Source: Candidatus Moraniibacteriota bacterium (GTDB lineage Bacteria; Patescibacteriota; Minisyncoccia; Moranbacterales; GCA-2747515). From it: a stretch of 8,129 nt of DNA. This document shows positions 6,363 through 8,129 of this stretch, in pieces. How positions within the stretch are numbered: position 1 is the stretch's first letter; every line of letters begins with the position of its first letter. A program made the position numbers and the translations under genes. A model generated the notes under the pieces. That model worked only from the letters and a program-made list of their open reading frames with translations. It searched no databases and had not been told where the DNA came from. The stretch is taken from positions 1 through 8,129 of the forward strand of contig JAOZUJ010000044.1 of NCBI GenBank assembly GCA_029938745.1, given 5' to 3'.

Positions 6363-8006
6363 ATGTTTATGAAAAACAAAAATCAAAGAGGATTTACGCT
6401 TATAGAAAGTCTGGTACTACTTTTTATTTTTAGTATTACTGTGATGACTTTTTACAAGACGTACATGCTTTTGACACATTATTCATTGGAGACAAAATAT
6501 CGCACAGCAGCAGTTGAACTTGCAACAGCAGAGATGGAAATTTTACGTAACACGCCGTATGAAGATATTATTTTGGATCCTGCAACAAGTCCACCAAGCG
6601 GTAGCGTAGTTTCAAGTGAGTCGGGTACAGGATTGGATTATGATATTAGCAAAACTGTAAATGGTTCTACGTATCGTATTCTCACAGAGATTTACTATGT
6701 TGATGATGCAGAGGATGGTGAGAATGGTGCAGGTGATACTGTTCCAAATGATTACAAGCGTGTAAATATTACAATTTTGTGGGGTGATGGAATGTCTGAC
6801 GCATCAAATACAAGTAAAAGTATTTCATTAACATCATTTTTTGTGCCACCATCAGGGAGTGAGGCTGCAATAGAGAATGGCATGTTATCAGTGAATGTGG
6901 TTGATTCAAACGGTGATGCAGTAAGTGGTACAAATGTGGAAATTGATGATTTGACGGGTAGTGAATCAACGGTAGATATAGATACTGATTCAAACGGTAA
7001 TGTTCTTTTTGAAGATGTGCCTACTGGGATGAATAGATATAAAATATCAGTAGATAAAGTGGGGAGTGAACATATTGAAACAATATTAACTACCACCTCA
7101 CTACCATATCCAACATACACGCATGCTTCAGTGTTGCCGGGAACGATTACAACACTAACGATTGTACAAGACATCGATCCTGATTTTAGTATTATTACAA
7201 AAGATCCTTTTGGCAATGTGTTGACTGAAATAGATTTCACTTTTACGGGTGGTCATGTACTTGGTTTGGATTCAAGTAGTGATCCAGTGTATATAAATAC
7301 AGATTGTGAAGCAGAATCTGACTGGACGGATAATAGTGCTGATTGTGCTGATTCAACTGTATACACAAAAAGTATTGGAAAATATGATTTTACATTAGAT
7401 GAGAGTGGGTATGTTTTATGGAAATTTAATCCAATTTCTAGTGTACAACATGATTCTGTGGAGGTTATGGGTAATCTGAAAAATCTTGATGATGATTATT
7501 ACAATGGAGATGGCGTTGATGATAGTGAGATGATCATAATAGATGATTCTGTAAATGGGACTCTTGTGTCAGTGACAGATTCAATAACAGAGGAGTCATT
7601 TGAGTGCGTGACTGTGAGATTGGAAAACACATCTCCTGATTATGATCAATCGCAACAAACAGATGTTCATGGTATGGTGTATTTTCCTATGGATATAGAT
7701 GAGGATGGAACAATGGATACTGAGGGAGATGGAACAGAGGATTTGGATGGAGATGGAACGCTAGATACAGATGAAACATTGGATAGTAATGAAACTTATG
7801 CTATTACAGTGACGGCACCTGATTGTGTGGATGATTGTGATCCTGATACTGATACTTGTGACAATGATTGCATAGGAGATGCTTGCGTAGATGGATGTGT
7901 GATTTATACGACTGATTGTACGGATTATGATTATGCAATTGGAGTGACTACTGTTAAGCCAGATAAATTACAGACTAAAGATGTTGAATTAGTTCCAAGT
8001 ACGTAA
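6363..8006 (+). CDS. Large minor prepilin (GspI/PilV-like N-terminus) with Ig-like, Asp-rich and Cys-rich regions
   Basis: The 547-residue product starts with a class III prepilin leader, MFMKNKNQRG, cut before FTLIE; Glu is at mature position 5 and a hydrophobic helix spans about 11-38. ELATAEMEILRNTPYEDI (52-69) resembles GspI/PilV minor pilins. The rest looks extracellular: three apparent carboxypeptidase-regulatory/Cna-B-like beta domains (about 173-270, 274-395, 398-547), each with a D-x-x-G-x-V-[LY]-[FW] signature (TDSNGNVLF, LDESGYVLW, TDVHGMVYF). The third has an Asp-rich octapeptide repeat (444-477) and a seven-Cys acidic segment (488-519). C315, C328 and C415 bring the total to ten cysteines. 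Most pilins are 130-200 residues, so this is very long. ATG 6363 lies one base after the pilC stop; ATG 6369 would also keep the leader. Role as pilus-tip adhesin or minor subunit is inferred. No exact ortholog is recognised. Confidence 0.85.
   Translation: MFMKNKNQRGFTLIESLVLLFIFSITVMTFYKTYMLLTHYSLETKYRTAAVELATAEMEILRNTPYEDIILDPATSPPSGSVVSSESGTGLDYDISKTVNGSTYRILTEIYYVDDAEDGENGAGDTVPNDYKRVNITILWGDGMSDASNTSKSISLTSFFVPPSGSEAAIENGMLSVNVVDSNGDAVSGTNVEIDDLTGSESTVDIDTDSNGNVLFEDVPTGMNRYKISVDKVGSEHIETILTTTSLPYPTYTHASVLPGTITTLTIVQDIDPDFSIITKDPFGNVLTEIDFTFTGGHVLGLDSSSDPVYINTDCEAESDWTDNSADCADSTVYTKSIGKYDFTLDESGYVLWKFNPISSVQHDSVEVMGNLKNLDDDYYNGDGVDDSEMIIIDDSVNGTLVSVTDSITEESFECVTVRLENTSPDYDQSQQTDVHGMVYFPMDIDEDGTMDTEGDGTEDLDGDGTLDTDETLDSNETYAITVTAPDCVDDCDPDTDTCDNDCIGDACVDGCVIYTTDCTDYDYAIGVTTVKPDKLQTKDVELVPST
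7704..7775 (+). repeat. Tandem 24-bp coding repeat (three copies), Asp-rich octapeptides
   Basis: GATGGAAC recurs at 7704, 7728 and 7752, exactly 24 bp apart, encoding DGTMDTEG, DGTEDLDG and DGTLDTDE. A partial fourth unit (TLDSNE) follows. The D-x-D-G-T-x-D pattern resembles calcium-binding loops of thrombospondin-type-3 or dockerin-like repeats. Calcium binding is inferred, not shown. Confidence 0.8.
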
Positions 8007-8014
8007 ATTTTGTA

Positions 8015-8129
8015 ATGCACATTATGACAAAAACAAAAAAAGGGTTTACCCTAGTAGAAACGATTGTTGTAATCTCGATTACATCAATGGTGCTTTTGGG
8101 TTTCACGATGTTTTTTGCAAAAATATGGG
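8015..8129 (+). CDS. Prepilin N-terminus, 3'-truncated by the window edge (possibly PilW/GspJ-like)
   Basis: The frame is open to the window end. Starting at ATG 8015 it reads MHIMTKTKKG, then FTLVETIVVISITSMVLLGF. This is a class III signal: cleavage after Gly, Phe at +1, Glu at mature position 5, then a hydrophobic helix. A second in-frame ATG at 8024 gives the shorter leader MTKTKKG and is equally possible. The gene begins 8 bases after the stop of the preceding large pilin (17 bases if ATG 8024 is used), in the same operon, with no Shine-Dalgarno. Only 38 codons are visible, so the subunit type cannot be fixed. Its place directly after a GspI/PilV-like gene suggests a PilW/GspJ-like minor pilin, by analogy with the usual I-J-K gene order. 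Confidence 0.85.
   Translation, partial: MHIMTKTKKGFTLVETIVVISITSMVLLGFTMFFAKIW

Noticed and set aside
7704..7775. Regular repeats as a CRISPR array
   Set aside because: The period is 24 bp without spacers, in frame, and encodes a regular Asp-rich peptide within a pilin gene.
1..8129. Alternative genetic code with TGA as an amino acid
   Set aside because: No gene here ends in TGA, but all conserved proteins are full length without in-frame TGA, so recoding is not supported.
1..8129. tRNA, rRNA or riboswitch
   Set aside because: No cloverleaf, rRNA signature or known riboswitch core was seen in the intergenic regions.

Overview
The window is a low-GC, tightly packed bacterial segment with every gene on the + strand. 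In order it carries the end of a housekeeping gene (ychF), a heat-shock chaperonin gene (groEL), and the front part of a type IV pilus assembly cluster (pilB, pilC, a large minor pilin, and the start of a second pilin). The small-genome feel, the lack of Shine-Dalgarno sequences at every visible start, the pilB-pilC-pilin arrangement and a large Asp-rich pilin with Ig-like domains all suggest Candidatus Patescibacteria (CPR), perhaps a Magasanikbacteria- or Uhrbacteria-like lineage. This placement is an inference from protein flavour, not a demonstrated assignment. The standard bacterial code reads all genes through, so a recoded-TGA lineage is not needed.

Region 1 (1-1254): ychF lacks only its extreme N-terminus. 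Five bases after its stop lies a good sigma-70-type promoter (TTGACA, 16 bp, TACAAT), followed at once by a CIRCE operator with one mismatch, so groEL should be under HrcA-type heat-shock repression. Between CIRCE and the groEL start sits an approximately 90-bp imperfect inverted repeat of a dispersed-repeat type. Its downstream edge abuts a perfect extended -10 (TGATATAAT) that could give a second promoter outside the operator. groEL (1255-2925) is complete, with no groES beside it, and ends at a 14-bp perfect stem terminator.

Region 2 (2987-3373): a gene-free intergenic region holding a roughly 270-290-bp element bounded by 17-bp perfect inverted repeats. Its core sequence resembles that of the repeat before groEL. 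A promoter with TATAAT follows, about 26 bases before pilB.

Region 3 (3374-8129): pilB (extension ATPase), pilC (inner-membrane platform), a 547-residue GspI/PilV-like prepilin, and a second prepilin truncated by the window end. They are spaced by 30, 1 and 8 bases and probably form one transcription unit. PilB would drive polymerisation through PilC, and the pilins would supply minor or tip subunits. The large pilin is the most interesting object: three apparent copies of a carboxypeptidase-regulatory/Cna-B-like beta domain, the last carrying a calcium-loop-like Asp-rich octapeptide repeat and a seven-cysteine acidic segment. It is a good candidate for a pilus-tip adhesin.
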